DNA of 44,180 nt from the IMG/VR virus record IMGVR_UViG_3300022188_000002, positions 1 through 44,180 of that record; one strand, 5' to 3'. The number at the start of each line of letters is the position of its first letter. Position 1 is the first letter of the stretch. Below, in pieces: positions 6,775 to 15,443 of this stretch. The notes beneath the pieces are model-generated. The model was not told the DNA's origin and did not search any database. It was given only the letters and a program-made list of their open reading frames with translations. Both the position numbers and the translations under genes were made by a program. This DNA comes from a virus.

Positions 6775-6794
6775 GGGCGACCGCAAGGTCGCCC
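6775..6794 (+). other. Leader hairpin upstream of DNA ligase
   Basis: GGGCGACC-GCAA-GGTCGCCC, a perfect 8-bp stem closed by a GNRA tetraloop (GCAA), directly before AAAGGAGG of the ligase gene. It is a member of the hairpin-plus-RBS class. Confidence 0.55.
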
Positions 6795-6809
6795 TAAAGG
6801 AGGAACGTG

Positions 6810-7664
6810 ATGAGGAGAAAAGACATCATGCTTTGCTATCCATTTGAGCCTAAAAGGCTCAACAATTGGCCTCTTCCCTGGCTTGTCCAACCTAAACTTG
6901 ATGGCCTCCGCTGTCGTGCCATCTACGAAGATGGCCAATGGAAGTTAGTGTCAAGTGAGGGCAACCCTATCATAAGCCTCCCTCATATCGTCGACTCGCT
7001 GAACATAATAGACACTTTTGATAGTTCAATACAAGAGCTCGACGGCGAACTCTACGCACACGGTATGGCCTTTGAGGACATTATTTCTCGTTCAAAGCGC
7101 CTGGAACTACATCCTGACTTCACTTCTATAGAATATTACTTATTTGACATTCCTTCCATGCCCGTAAACCAATTTAAACGTCTGGAAACTCTTAATTTTA
7201 TCGTCCCTAAGTATATGCGCTTGCCATTGCACGTAGTGCCCTGGGACGTCTGTTGGTCGCTGGACGAGGTAATGACGTCATACGAAAAGTGGCTGTCACA
7301 AGGCTACGAAGGCATGGTCATAAAGAATGCCTGGTGTAAGTATGAGAGAAGGCGCTCGGTCAATTGGCTGAAATTCAAACCTAAGAAGAGAGATGTCTAT
7401 CGCATTGTTGGCTATAAGGAAGAGGTCGACAAGTATGGAAGGCCTAAGGGAAGGCTTGGAGCCCTAGTATGCACTGGCCAAGACGGTCATGAGTTCTCGG
7501 TGGGGAGTGGCCTCACTGACGCAAAGCGTCAGGAGCTATGGGACAAAAGGGACGAATTGCCAGGCAAATGGTGCCTGGTCGAATATCAGCATATTACCCC
7601 TGGTCGAGGGGTGCCTCGTTTTCCAATCTTCGTAAGCGTAATTGAGGAGGGACATTATGAGTAG
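6810..7664 (+). CDS. ATP-dependent DNA ligase, 284 aa
   Basis: Seals nicks during phage replication and recombination through an enzyme-AMP intermediate. The adenylation motif PKLDGLR puts the nucleophilic lysine at residue 29. Motif III is ELDGELYA (near 74), motif IV EGMVIKN (near 168) and motif V WLKFKP (near 187). A C-terminal OB-fold of about 90 residues follows. The length matches small phage ligases (T7-like, minimal two-domain). The ATG at 6810 is preferred over GTG at 6807 by spacing from AAAGGAGG. The next gene overlaps its 3' end. Confidence 0.9.
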   Translation: MRRKDIMLCYPFEPKRLNNWPLPWLVQPKLDGLRCRAIYEDGQWKLVSSEGNPIISLPHIVDSLNIIDTFDSSIQELDGELYAHGMAFEDIISRSKRLELHPDFTSIEYYLFDIPSMPVNQFKRLETLNFIVPKYMRLPLHVVPWDVCWSLDEVMTSYEKWLSQGYEGMVIKNAWCKYERRRSVNWLKFKPKKRDVYRIVGYKEEVDKYGRPKGRLGALVCTGQDGHEFSVGSGLTDAKRQELWDKRDELPGKWCLVEYQHITPGRGVPRFPIFVSVIEEGHYE

Positions 7665-7971
7665 AGAGACCAAAGTCTACGTCATTAACAGGAGCGGCCA
7701 CGACTACTCGTATGCCGAGAAGTTTGGCCAACTCGTCTACTTGTCCAAGGGAAGTATGGACAAATACAAGGTAAGCAAAATCGCTCGCTTGTTTGCTGAG
7801 CGATTAGCTGATAGCCAGCCAAACGACTATATCCTAGTCACTGGGCTGACGGTTATGAGCATGATAGCCGCAGCTATGTTCGCTCACAAGCACGGCCGTC
7901 TGAATCTCCTTATCCATAGACCCGACAACACTTACGTGGCCAGGGAGATTGTGCTTGACGGCCTATGTTAA
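7657..7971 (+). CDS. Hypothetical protein, 104 aa
   Basis: Begins MSRETKVYVINRSGHDYSYA; the ATG at 7657 has GGAGGG five bases upstream and overlaps the ligase stop. It shows an alpha/beta pattern with strands at VYVINR, YILVTG and LNLLIH. Several phages encode a small protein of this look beside their replication genes, but the function is unknown. Its stop codon TAA lies inside dispersed palindrome site 3. Confidence 0.65.
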   Translation: MSRETKVYVINRSGHDYSYAEKFGQLVYLSKGSMDKYKVSKIARLFAERLADSQPNDYILVTGLTVMSMIAAAMFAHKHGRLNLLIHRPDNTYVAREIVLDGLC

Positions 7972-7981
7972 ATTATTTAAC
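7967..7981. repeat. Dispersed palindrome, site 3
   Basis: GTTAAATTATTTAAC with CTAT/GAAG flanks. It contains the stop codon of the 104-aa gene and runs into GAAGGAGG, the ribosome binding site of the nuclease gene at 7996. Confidence 0.9.
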
Positions 7982-7995
7982 GAAGGAGGAACGAA

Positions 7996-8985
7996 ATGTC
8001 TTTCTTGCATGACCTTACCTTTGGCGAACAGCCACAAGACCGCCAGTGGGCAGGGTTGGAAGAACGCTCTGACTGGTATGACTTTGACTCTTCCAAGCTC
8101 CAATGCTACATGCAATGCCCTCGTCGCTACTTCTACGAATACGTCTGCGGGTGGAAGCCAGACGTCCAGTCTAACCATCTAGTCTTTGGCCAGGCATGGC
8201 ACGAGGCTATGGAGCACCTTCTGCTATATGGCTATAGCGACGACGCTATTATTGGGGCTTATGACAAATTCCTAACATGCTACCGTAAACACTTCCCTGA
8301 GTCTACGGACGAGAGCTTTGCTCCAAAGACTCCTACTAACGCCCTCAAAGCCCTCGCTCAATATTGCGAACGCTACAAAGACGACAACTTCGAAGTATTG
8401 CATACGGAGCTAGGTGGTCGCCTCTCCCTCAACTTTGAATCGCCTCACTTGGCCATCATATACAAAATAGACGCCATCGTAAGACACAAAGGGCAGGTGG
8501 TCGTCCTCGAACACAAGACAAAGGGAGGCTCCTTTAGCCAGTGGTGGGCTGACCAGTGGAAGACCAGCTTCCAAATCGGCACCTACACCTTCGCTGCCAA
8601 ATGCCTCTACGAAGACGCTAACAATGTCGTCGTCAACGGCACGGGCTTTCTTAAGACTCGCATCGACTTCATGCGAATCCCTGTTACCAAAACTGAACCT
8701 CAAATAAATATGTGGTATAAGTTGGCCGTCTTCTACATCCGCCAAATTTTGTGGGACATAGACATACTCCAAGAGGCTCTTCGTAAAGGCGGCGACATGT
8801 CTGCAGCCTTTATCCCTAACCCTACAGCATGCACAAACTTCTTTGGCTGTCCTTATGTGGACTTATGTCTAAGCTGGGAAAACCCTCTAGACCACATCCA
8901 TCGACTACCAAGTGGCTTCCACGTGGACATTTGGAACCCCTTAGAACGAGTCAAATATAAGCAAGACCTTAACCTCAACCCCTAG
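7996..8985 (+). CDS. RecB/Cas4-family PD-(D/E)XK exonuclease with Fe-S cysteines, 329 aa
   Basis: Likely a single-strand or end-processing exonuclease in phage replication/recombination. Residues 37-49 (CYMQCPRRYFYEY) and 279-291 (CTNFFGCPYVDLC) give the four-cysteine iron-sulfur clasp of AddB/Cas4-type nucleases. The QxxxY-like and LEHKTKGG segment near residue 172 is the active-site lysine region. It lies directly before a Sak4-like ATPase and an SSB-like protein, a common phage recombination trio. AAGGAGG precedes the ATG and touches palindrome site 3. Confidence 0.85.
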   Translation: MSFLHDLTFGEQPQDRQWAGLEERSDWYDFDSSKLQCYMQCPRRYFYEYVCGWKPDVQSNHLVFGQAWHEAMEHLLLYGYSDDAIIGAYDKFLTCYRKHFPESTDESFAPKTPTNALKALAQYCERYKDDNFEVLHTELGGRLSLNFESPHLAIIYKIDAIVRHKGQVVVLEHKTKGGSFSQWWADQWKTSFQIGTYTFAAKCLYEDANNVVVNGTGFLKTRIDFMRIPVTKTEPQINMWYKLAVFYIRQILWDIDILQEALRKGGDMSAAFIPNPTACTNFFGCPYVDLCLSWENPLDHIHRLPSGFHVDIWNPLERVKYKQDLNLNP

Positions 8986-8995
8986 GAGGCAAACC

Positions 8996-9784
8996 ATGAA
9001 TCCTAGCGAAATAGCCAAAAAGGTCCTCGCTCGTCGAAGTGAGAGCCCTCGCACCCGCTATCTCTCATTCCTCGTGTATGGAGGGATGGGTAGCGGAAAG
9101 ACTTATAGCCTCTCAACAGCTCGCAAGCCCGTCTTCATTCATAGCTTTGACTATGGAGGCACGAAGCTCCCTATCTTCGAACCATTGAGGGAGAAGGGCC
9201 TCCTAATCGATGACACTCAGTTCGAAATGGACGACCCCCGCAGTCCGTCCGCTTTCAAGCGCTGGGACGAAGAGTTCAATCGTCTACGGAGAGAGGGCTT
9301 CTTTGAGGCCGTCGGCACCTACGTCATTGACAGCGCTACGACCTGGGCTCAAAGTGCTATGTGGGAAATTCTCAAGAGACAAGGACGGACAGGTGGCGTC
9401 CCTCAACAAAATGACTGGCTTCCCCAAATGGTGCTATTGGAGAACGCCATTAACGCTATGTTGAATCTGCCGTGCGACGTCATCCTCGTATGCCACGACA
9501 ACGCTGTAAAGGACGAAGTCACAGGCAAGCTCTACGTCTCAATCCTCATTACGGGCAAACTTGTAAGACGCATCCCTTTGCTATTTGACGAAATCTACCA
9601 TGCCGAAGTAAAAGACACCAGCAAAGGCCCTCAATTCTACTTCCGCACTCGTCGTAACTCCACTTATGAGGCCCGCACTCGTATTGGGGGAGGAGTGTTC
9701 GACGAACTTGAAAGGCCTGACTTCAAATACTTGATGCAAAAGGCAGGCATTGAATGTGAGGACAAGGAACCCTTTAAACTATAA
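8996..9784 (+). CDS. Sak4-like RecA-fold ATPase (AAA_24), 262 aa
   Basis: A RecA-core ATPase that probably promotes single-strand annealing or strand exchange with the phage SSB. Walker A is GGMGSGKT (near residues 29-36), and Walker B is in the TYVIDSATTWAQ segment near 105. VILVCHDN near 162 is a sensor strand typical of this family. The length suits phage Sak4-like proteins. Its neighbours (nuclease before, SSB-like after) support the role. AGGAGG lies six bases before the ATG. Confidence 0.8.
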   Translation: MNPSEIAKKVLARRSESPRTRYLSFLVYGGMGSGKTYSLSTARKPVFIHSFDYGGTKLPIFEPLREKGLLIDDTQFEMDDPRSPSAFKRWDEEFNRLRREGFFEAVGTYVIDSATTWAQSAMWEILKRQGRTGGVPQQNDWLPQMVLLENAINAMLNLPCDVILVCHDNAVKDEVTGKLYVSILITGKLVRRIPLLFDEIYHAEVKDTSKGPQFYFRTRRNSTYEARTRIGGGVFDELERPDFKYLMQKAGIECEDKEPFKL

Positions 9785-9805
9785 ACCAATCAAAAGGAGG
9801 TAACC

Positions 9806-10186
9806 ATGACCTTTTTAAGCGAACTTGACCTTGACAATGTAAAGGAAGAGGTAGTTGTTCCTGAAGGCGAATATAAGGTAAAAATCACTGGCTACAACGA
9901 AGGCGTAGATAAGAATGGCAACCCCTATATCCTCGTCTTCATGGCTCCCGACTATGACGAGCCAGCAAAGGAATTCTCCTATTTCCTTGGCAAACCAGAC
10001 CCAAATGACGACCCTCGTCGCCTCAACCGTAAGCTAAGGGACATCAAGAACTTTCTCCAGGCCTTCAACTTGGACAAAGATAGTGACCCCGACTCCTGGA
10101 TTGGGGAAGAGGCCTGGGCTCTCCTTGGCGTCAAAGATGACGATGAGTATGGTGAGCAGAACTATGTGAAGCGCTTCCTCGTATAG
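9806..10186 (+). CDS. SSB-like OB-fold protein, 126 aa
   Basis: Begins MTFLSELDLDNVKEEVVVPE, then strands GEYKVKITG and PYILVFMAP as in phage single-strand DNA-binding proteins of the DUF669/OB-fold type. A very acidic DDP/DDDEYGE content lies in the second half, and a short VKRFLV-type tail ends the chain. Position right after the Sak4-like ATPase supports an SSB role. AAAAGGAGG is five bases upstream of the ATG. Confidence 0.65.
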   Translation: MTFLSELDLDNVKEEVVVPEGEYKVKITGYNEGVDKNGNPYILVFMAPDYDEPAKEFSYFLGKPDPNDDPRRLNRKLRDIKNFLQAFNLDKDSDPDSWIGEEAWALLGVKDDDEYGEQNYVKRFLV

Positions 10187-10203
10187 GCCATAGGCAACCT
10201 GTT

Positions 10204-10223
10204 GGGTGGCCTTGAGGCCACCC
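10204..10223 (+). other. Hairpin between SSB-like gene and 75-aa gene
   Basis: GGGTGGCC-TTGA-GGCCACCC, a perfect 8-bp stem, followed by ATTCTAT and dispersed palindrome site 4. It may stabilise the 3' end of the upstream message; no T tract. Confidence 0.5.
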
Positions 10224-10230
10224 ATTCTAT

Positions 10231-10245
10231 GTTAAAAAATTTAAC
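10231..10245. repeat. Dispersed palindrome, site 4
   Basis: GTTAAAAAATTTAAC with CTAT/AAAG flanks. The right flank forms the start of AAAGGGGG, the ribosome binding site of the 75-aa gene. Confidence 0.9.
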
Positions 10246-10257
10246 AAAGGGGGCATA

Positions 10258-10485
10258 ATGACTATAGATGACCTTCACAAATCCATAAGCCAACTCTCTC
10301 ATGACGAAGCTCTCCGCCTCATCCTTAAGCGTCGTAACGCTCGTATAACCTTCCCTCAACACAAAACAAAGACAAGACGAGTTAGACAAAAGGACAAGGC
10401 AGGGGCTCGTAAATCTCTCTTTGACCTCCTTTCCAACCTAACTCCTCAGCAAAAGGAACAACTAATCAAAGAGCTAGGAGGCTAA
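10258..10485 (+). CDS. Small basic protein, 75 aa
   Basis: Begins MTIDDLHKSISQLSHDEALR. It has a helical N terminus, a basic middle (KTKTRRVRQKDKAGARK, residues ~40-56) and a helical end SLFDLLSNLTPQQKEQLIKEL. Basic composition next to the methyltransferase fusion suggests nucleic-acid binding; no family is recognised. AAAGGGGG is four bases before the ATG, adjoining palindrome site 4. Confidence 0.6.
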   Translation: MTIDDLHKSISQLSHDEALRLILKRRNARITFPQHKTKTRRVRQKDKAGARKSLFDLLSNLTPQQKEQLIKELGG

Positions 10486-10486
10486 C

Positions 10487-11839
10487 ATGCTTAAAACCAT
10501 CCCTATCACACAAATAGTGTGCGAAGACCGTGTCCGCCAAGACTTAGGCGACATCCAGGAATTGGCCGCTTCTATTCGCCAGCACGGCCTTATCCAGCCG
10601 CTGGCTGTTGAGGCCTTGGAGGATGGCAGGTATAGGGTCGTAGCAGGCGGTCGTCGCTTCGAGGCGTGCAAACTCGCAGGGCTTACCGAAATCCCTTGCC
10701 GCATCTACGACTACCTTACTGAAGAGGAATACAAGGTTATTGAACTGGAGGAAAACCTGCAACGCAAATCCCTTACATGGCAAGAGGAAGTCCTTGCCAA
10801 AAAGCAAATCCACGACCTTCGCATGAAGATGCACGGTGCTAAAAAGCACCCTCTCGACACTGAAGGCTGGTCTATGACCTTAACGGCTGAGGAGATTGGC
10901 GAAACTAAGGCCAACCTCTCTTACGACCTCGAACTCGCTCGTGCTATGGAGGAGTTCCCTGACTTGGACTGGAACTCTTGTCAAACCAAAAGCGAGGCCA
11001 GGCGCAAACTCAAGCAATTCGAAGACCATATCATTCGTCAGGAGCTCGCTAAGCGAGCCGAGAGCGAAATCCCTCAACTCCAGACGGGCGACCGAGTGCT
11101 CGAAAAGAAAATCCTTGACTCCTACATATTGGCCGACTGTCTAGAGGCAATGAAAGGCCTACCCGACGAAACTTTCGACTTCTGCGAAGTCGACCCTCCT
11201 TACGGAATCGACCTGATGGAACTCAAAAAGACGTGCGACTACTCTTCCACATCCAAATATGCCAGAGGCTCCTACAACGAAGTCCGCAGTGACATCTACC
11301 CCGACTTCCTCCACCAAGCCCTCGAATTGTGCTACAAAAAGCTCCGCAATGACTCCTTCCTCATCCTCTGGTTCGCTCCCGAACCCTGGTTCGAAACCTG
11401 CTTCAATGTCCTTAGGGATGTTGGCTTCAAAGTAAATCGTATATGTGGCATTTGGGTAAAGGAAGGGTCAACAGGCCAGACTCGCAATCCAACCTACGTC
11501 CTCGGCAACGCTTACGAAATGTTCTTCATCGCTCGCAAGGGCGCTCCCAAGCTCCAGCGCCCTGGACGCTCTAACGTCTGGTATTACAAACCTGTTCCCA
11601 GCCAGCAGAAATTCCATCCTACCCAGCGCCCATACCACCTAATGCGAGACATCCTCGAGACCTTCTCTATGAAAGGTGCAAACGTCCTAGTGCCATTCGC
11701 TGGTAGCGGCATTACCCTTGCTACGGCCTGGCTTAATGACCGCAAGGCATTAGGCTACGACCTAGACCAAACCTACAAGGGAGGTTTCATCTCCCTCGTT
11801 CAACAACTACTGAAGGAGGTCAACAATGAGGGTAGTTAA
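10487..11839 (+). CDS. ParB-domain/HTH/DNA methyltransferase fusion, 450 aa
   Basis: Residues ~1-95 are a ParB/Srx-like domain (AGGRRFEA near 56, ELEENLQRKSLTW near 86). Residues ~118-160 look like the ParB helix-turn-helix (TLTAEEIGETKANLSYDLELARAM). Residues ~205-450 are an amino-methyltransferase with DPPYGID near 236 (catalytic) before FAGSG near 404 (AdoMet binding), the beta-class order, so N6-adenine or N4-cytosine methylation of DNA. It could guard phage DNA against restriction. With its HTH it is also the best candidate here to bind the dispersed palindromes, which is inference. AGGAGG precedes the ATG. Confidence 0.85.
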   Translation: MLKTIPITQIVCEDRVRQDLGDIQELAASIRQHGLIQPLAVEALEDGRYRVVAGGRRFEACKLAGLTEIPCRIYDYLTEEEYKVIELEENLQRKSLTWQEEVLAKKQIHDLRMKMHGAKKHPLDTEGWSMTLTAEEIGETKANLSYDLELARAMEEFPDLDWNSCQTKSEARRKLKQFEDHIIRQELAKRAESEIPQLQTGDRVLEKKILDSYILADCLEAMKGLPDETFDFCEVDPPYGIDLMELKKTCDYSSTSKYARGSYNEVRSDIYPDFLHQALELCYKKLRNDSFLILWFAPEPWFETCFNVLRDVGFKVNRICGIWVKEGSTGQTRNPTYVLGNAYEMFFIARKGAPKLQRPGRSNVWYYKPVPSQQKFHPTQRPYHLMRDILETFSMKGANVLVPFAGSGITLATAWLNDRKALGYDLDQTYKGGFISLVQQLLKEVNNEGS

Positions 11840-12167
11840 TGAATCGACTAACGTCATTAACCTTCAGTCTTTGAGAAGAAAGCTACAGGAAAGGGAGGGC
11901 ATCCTTGTCTGGCTAACCACCACGTCCAACTCTCCCAACTTAGCCTTTATCAAACGGAGGCCAGATGACACCTATTGGACAATAACTCCCTATTACGATG
12001 CAGGGCCTTGCGACGAAATGCTTATTAGCATAAAGGACCTGAATGCACTCATGGAATTCCTCTCCCAGGTCATTACGAGGGATGGCCATGAACTCCATTG
12101 GTTTCCAGACACAGCTGCCTTCTTGGAGTGGCATCAAACCCTTGGAAAGGAGGTCAACAATGCCTAA
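11826..12167 (+). CDS. Hypothetical protein, 113 aa
   Basis: Begins MRVVNESTNVINLQSLRRKL with AAGGAGG six bases upstream, overlapping the methyltransferase end by 14 bases. It has a mixed alpha/beta pattern with aspartate- and tryptophan-containing C terminus (HELHWFPDTAAFLEWHQ). Unrecognised. It also overlaps the dUTPase start by 8 bases, so the three genes are translationally linked. Confidence 0.6.
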   Translation: MRVVNESTNVINLQSLRRKLQEREGILVWLTTTSNSPNLAFIKRRPDDTYWTITPYYDAGPCDEMLISIKDLNALMEFLSQVITRDGHELHWFPDTAAFLEWHQTLGKEVNNA

Positions 12168-12639
12168 CCTGACTCTTCACATAAAACGCCACTTGCCCGA
12201 TATGCCTCCCCTCCAGCGTCATGGCGACTGGATAGACCTCTACTTTTGTGGCATTCACCCAGCGTCTCCACTCCGTTTCCTTGAGTGGAATCGCAAAGGC
12301 GATAAGTTTACTTTCTATGCAGGCGAATTCTACATCCTCTCCCTTGGCATCTCCATGCGGCTGCCAGAGGGCTACGAAGCCCACATCGTCCCTCGCTCTT
12401 CCACCTTCCTCCGCTATGGCATCCTGCAGGCCAACTCCTTTGGAGTCATAGACTCCACCTACTGCGGAGACAACGACGTTTGGGGTTTTCCTGCATACTT
12501 CACTCAACAAACCACCCTCACCCTCTTCGACCGTATAGCCCAGTTTCGCCTCGTAAAGGTAATGCCTCCTATAGCTCTCAACTACGTTGAGAGCTTGGGA
12601 GGAAAGGAGCGTGGAGGGTTTGGGCATAGTGGGACTTAA
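12160..12639 (+). CDS. dut: dUTPase (trimeric type), 159 aa
   Basis: Hydrolyses dUTP to dUMP, keeping uracil out of DNA and feeding ThyX. Motifs: GDWIDLYF (22-29) in the motif I position, PRSST (78-82) motif II, GVIDSTYCGD (95-104) motif III with the catalytic-region Asp/Tyr, RIAQF (125-129) motif IV, and ERGGFGHSGT (150-159) motif V over the active site. ATG 12160 is chosen because AAAGGAGG is seven bases upstream. Motif I is more divergent than the rest, and dCTP deaminase is the related alternative. It pairs logically with the uracil-glycosylase domain of the polymerase. Confidence 0.87.
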   Translation: MPNLTLHIKRHLPDMPPLQRHGDWIDLYFCGIHPASPLRFLEWNRKGDKFTFYAGEFYILSLGISMRLPEGYEAHIVPRSSTFLRYGILQANSFGVIDSTYCGDNDVWGFPAYFTQQTTLTLFDRIAQFRLVKVMPPIALNYVESLGGKERGGFGHSGT

Positions 12640-12655
12640 CAAAAGGAGGCTTGAT

Positions 12656-12949
12656 ATGTTCAAGAAACTATTCGAAAGAATGCATGACAGTTGGGAGTTT
12701 CTATTTTACGTCATAGTTGTTGCAACATTCTTATTTCTCTTATCGTTAGTATCATTCTATACATTCTCATCCAAGCACTTTAGGGGTTACTATCTAAGCC
12801 ATATGAGTGATGGGCTTTATAGAGTCCGCATAAACTGGGAAAATGCACCTGATGAGACAGCATTCAAGACCTTTGATGGAGACAAGGCTATTAAAGTGCT
12901 CGAAAAGCTAAACAGGATTGGCTATAGGGAGGCTTGCAATGGACACTAA
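12656..12949 (+). CDS. Membrane protein, 97 aa
   Basis: Begins MFKKLFERMHDSWEFLFYVI. One strong transmembrane helix at about residues 14-38 (FLFYVIVVATFLFLLSLVSF), then a polar domain of about 55 residues with YRVRINWENAPDE. AAAAGGAGG lies six bases upstream; a half palindrome CTTAACAAAAGGAGG forms the leader. It overlaps the polymerase start by 11 bases. Unknown function. Confidence 0.65.
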   Translation: MFKKLFERMHDSWEFLFYVIVVATFLFLLSLVSFYTFSSKHFRGYYLSHMSDGLYRVRINWENAPDETAFKTFDGDKAIKVLEKLNRIGYREACNGH

Positions 12950-15443
12950 GCCAAAAACCTTCGTCCGTCCTTATGGAGACCTCCACAAGGCCTCCTACAT
13001 GCTCGTGGGCGAACAGCCTGGCAAGACAGAAATCCTCAAAGGCCAGCCGTTCGTAGGAGCGGCTGGCCGTGTCTTGGACGAGTGCCTAAAGCACGTCGGT
13101 ATAAATCGCAGCGACTGCTACATAACAAATGTCTTCAAAGACTTAGACCAGCCACTATCTGGCTATATCAAATTCACTCCTCGTCACGTTACACTACAAT
13201 GTGACAGGGCTTACGAATACCTCAAAGTCCTCAAAGAGGAAGTCCAACGCTACGAGGGGAAGGTAATCGTAGCTTTTGGCAACGTCCCTTTGTGGGCTCT
13301 CACTGAGCGTGTAGGCGTAATGAAATGGCGTGGCTCTGTCCTTCCTTGTAGATTTGACAGCCGCAAGCTAGTCATCCCGACTCCACACCCCGCTACTGTA
13401 ATCCCTCCAAAAATGCAATACCTCAACAAATACCTCATCCAGTATGACCTTCGGAAGGCCATACGAGTGCATAGGGGAGAGTGGAGTCCACCGCAACGTC
13501 AACTTAAAATCAATCCTACATATGACGAAACATTAGAGTTCCTGGAGAAGTGCAAACAACAAGGCCTCAAAGGCTACTACGTAGCCTACGACATTGAAAT
13601 CCTTCCTCAAAACTTCGAAGTCTCCTGCATAAGCTTTGCCCTCTCTCCAACCGAAGCCATCTCCATCCCTTTTATTTGGCGAGACAGAGCTAACCGTTGG
13701 ACTCCTGACCAGGAACTCATAATATGGCAAAAGATAGCTGAAATCCTAGAAAATCCACAAATTAGGAAGGTCGGCCAGAACCTCTCGTTTGACGCTCATT
13801 TCCTCCTTAAACGCTACGGGATACACGCAAAAGGGCTTGAGGACACTATGATTGCTCAGCAAATCCTTATGAGCGAGTTCCCTAAGGGCCTCGACTTTAT
13901 AACCTCCATATGGACAGACGAAAACTACTACAAAGACGAAGGCAAGACCTGGTTTAAGCAAGGTGGTGGGAGTTGGGAGCAATTATGGATATACAACGCC
14001 CTTGACTCAGTCATCTGCATAGAGGCCTTCCCCAAACAACTTGAGGCCTTGCACAAGCAAGGCAATATGGCTACCTATAGGCGTCAAAATAAGCTTATCG
14101 AACCCCTCGTATTCATGCAAGAGCATGGCATAAGAGTTGACCTCGAAGGGATGCAGAAGTGGAGAGAGGAACTGCAGGAGGAGATGGCTAGCCTATTGGA
14201 CGAACTCCACTCAATCGTCGGCTACGAACTCAACCCCCACTCTCCAAAGCAACTAGTCAACTACTTTTATGTCGAAAAGGGCTTGAAGCCATACCTAAAG
14301 AAAGGCCGTCCAAGTGTCGACAACATAGCCCTCAAGCGACTCATTCGTAGAGGAATTCGAGAGGCTGTCCTCATAAGCAAGATACGTGGCCTTAATAAAA
14401 TCATTTCCAACTACCTCGACCCTTCCAAATACGATAGCGACGGTCGCATCCGTTGCTCCTACAACCCTGTTGGCACTCGCTTCTCTCGCCTCAGCTCAAG
14501 CGCTAATATCTTTGGCACTGGCATGAACCTCCAGAATGTCCCTCACAAAGTCGCCCAATTCTTCCTACCTGACGAAGGCTACGTCGCCTACTCCTTCGAC
14601 CTTAGCCAGGCCGAGAACCGCATTGTTGCCTACGTGGGCAAGATAGAATCTATGATAGAGGCCTTCGAAAGTGGAAAGGACGTCCACTCACTTACGGCCG
14701 CCCTTATCTTTGGCGACCCTTACGAACAAATAAGGGAAGAGGCAGCCAACGACATCCCCTGTAACCTGGGCGATGGAACGAAGACCAAGCGTTTTTGGGG
14801 TAAGAAAGCCAATCACGGCCTCAACTATGACCTTTCCTACAAAACGTTCGCACTTTACTACGAAATCCCAGAAAGCCAGGCCAAGTTCATTGTCGAAGCC
14901 TATCATAAGGCCTACCCAGGCGTCCGTAACGGTTTTCATGCCTACGTCAAGAAATGCCTGGCCGAAAATAGGACAATCACCAACTTAATGGGACGCAAAA
15001 CCCTGTTCCTCGACAAGTGGGGAGACCAACTATTTAAGGATGCCTACGCTTGCATTCCGCAGGGCACTGTAGGAGACGTTATCAATGAGCGTGGCATTAA
15101 CTTCATTTACTATAACCAATCCCTCTTTCGTCCACTCATCCTACTGAATCAGGTGCACGACTCTATCGAATTTGAGTTGCCTTTAGAGATTGGCTGGCAA
15201 GAGCATGCACGAATGCTTTTGGAGATAAAGCATTCCCTTGAACAGCCCTTAAAGACGCACTACGGAAGGGAATTCGTCATCCCTGCTGACCTGACCATGA
15301 TGCCTATCAACTTCTACAAGGAAGAGTATGGCCATGAGCTAAAGTCGGCCAAAATCTCTGACGACGTAAACGAGTTTGCCAAACTTCTCGAACAAACCTA
15401 CAATGAGATTATGGAGCGTCATTATGGCAAGACTTCTAAATGA
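12939..15443 (+). CDS. DNA polymerase I family with N-terminal uracil-DNA-glycosylase-like domain, 834 aa
   Basis: Replicative polymerase. Residues ~1-185 form a UDG-like domain (GEQPGKTE near 25, PFVGAAG near 38, ITNVFKD near 64, HPAT near 151). Residues ~205-380 are a 3'-5' exonuclease (YDIE near 217, NLSFDAH near 282). The rest is PolA: FSRLSSS near 515, SFDLSQAENR motif A near 552, KKANHGLNYDLSYKT O-helix near 623, QVHDSIEFE motif C near 738. UDG-polymerase fusions are known from phages such as SPO1. ATG 12939 follows GGGAGG by six bases. Confidence 0.92.
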   Translation: MDTKPKTFVRPYGDLHKASYMLVGEQPGKTEILKGQPFVGAAGRVLDECLKHVGINRSDCYITNVFKDLDQPLSGYIKFTPRHVTLQCDRAYEYLKVLKEEVQRYEGKVIVAFGNVPLWALTERVGVMKWRGSVLPCRFDSRKLVIPTPHPATVIPPKMQYLNKYLIQYDLRKAIRVHRGEWSPPQRQLKINPTYDETLEFLEKCKQQGLKGYYVAYDIEILPQNFEVSCISFALSPTEAISIPFIWRDRANRWTPDQELIIWQKIAEILENPQIRKVGQNLSFDAHFLLKRYGIHAKGLEDTMIAQQILMSEFPKGLDFITSIWTDENYYKDEGKTWFKQGGGSWEQLWIYNALDSVICIEAFPKQLEALHKQGNMATYRRQNKLIEPLVFMQEHGIRVDLEGMQKWREELQEEMASLLDELHSIVGYELNPHSPKQLVNYFYVEKGLKPYLKKGRPSVDNIALKRLIRRGIREAVLISKIRGLNKIISNYLDPSKYDSDGRIRCSYNPVGTRFSRLSSSANIFGTGMNLQNVPHKVAQFFLPDEGYVAYSFDLSQAENRIVAYVGKIESMIEAFESGKDVHSLTAALIFGDPYEQIREEAANDIPCNLGDGTKTKRFWGKKANHGLNYDLSYKTFALYYEIPESQAKFIVEAYHKAYPGVRNGFHAYVKKCLAENRTITNLMGRKTLFLDKWGDQLFKDAYACIPQGTVGDVINERGINFIYYNQSLFRPLILLNQVHDSIEFELPLEIGWQEHARMLLEIKHSLEQPLKTHYGREFVIPADLTMMPINFYKEEYGHELKSAKISDDVNEFAKLLEQTYNEIMERHYGKTSK

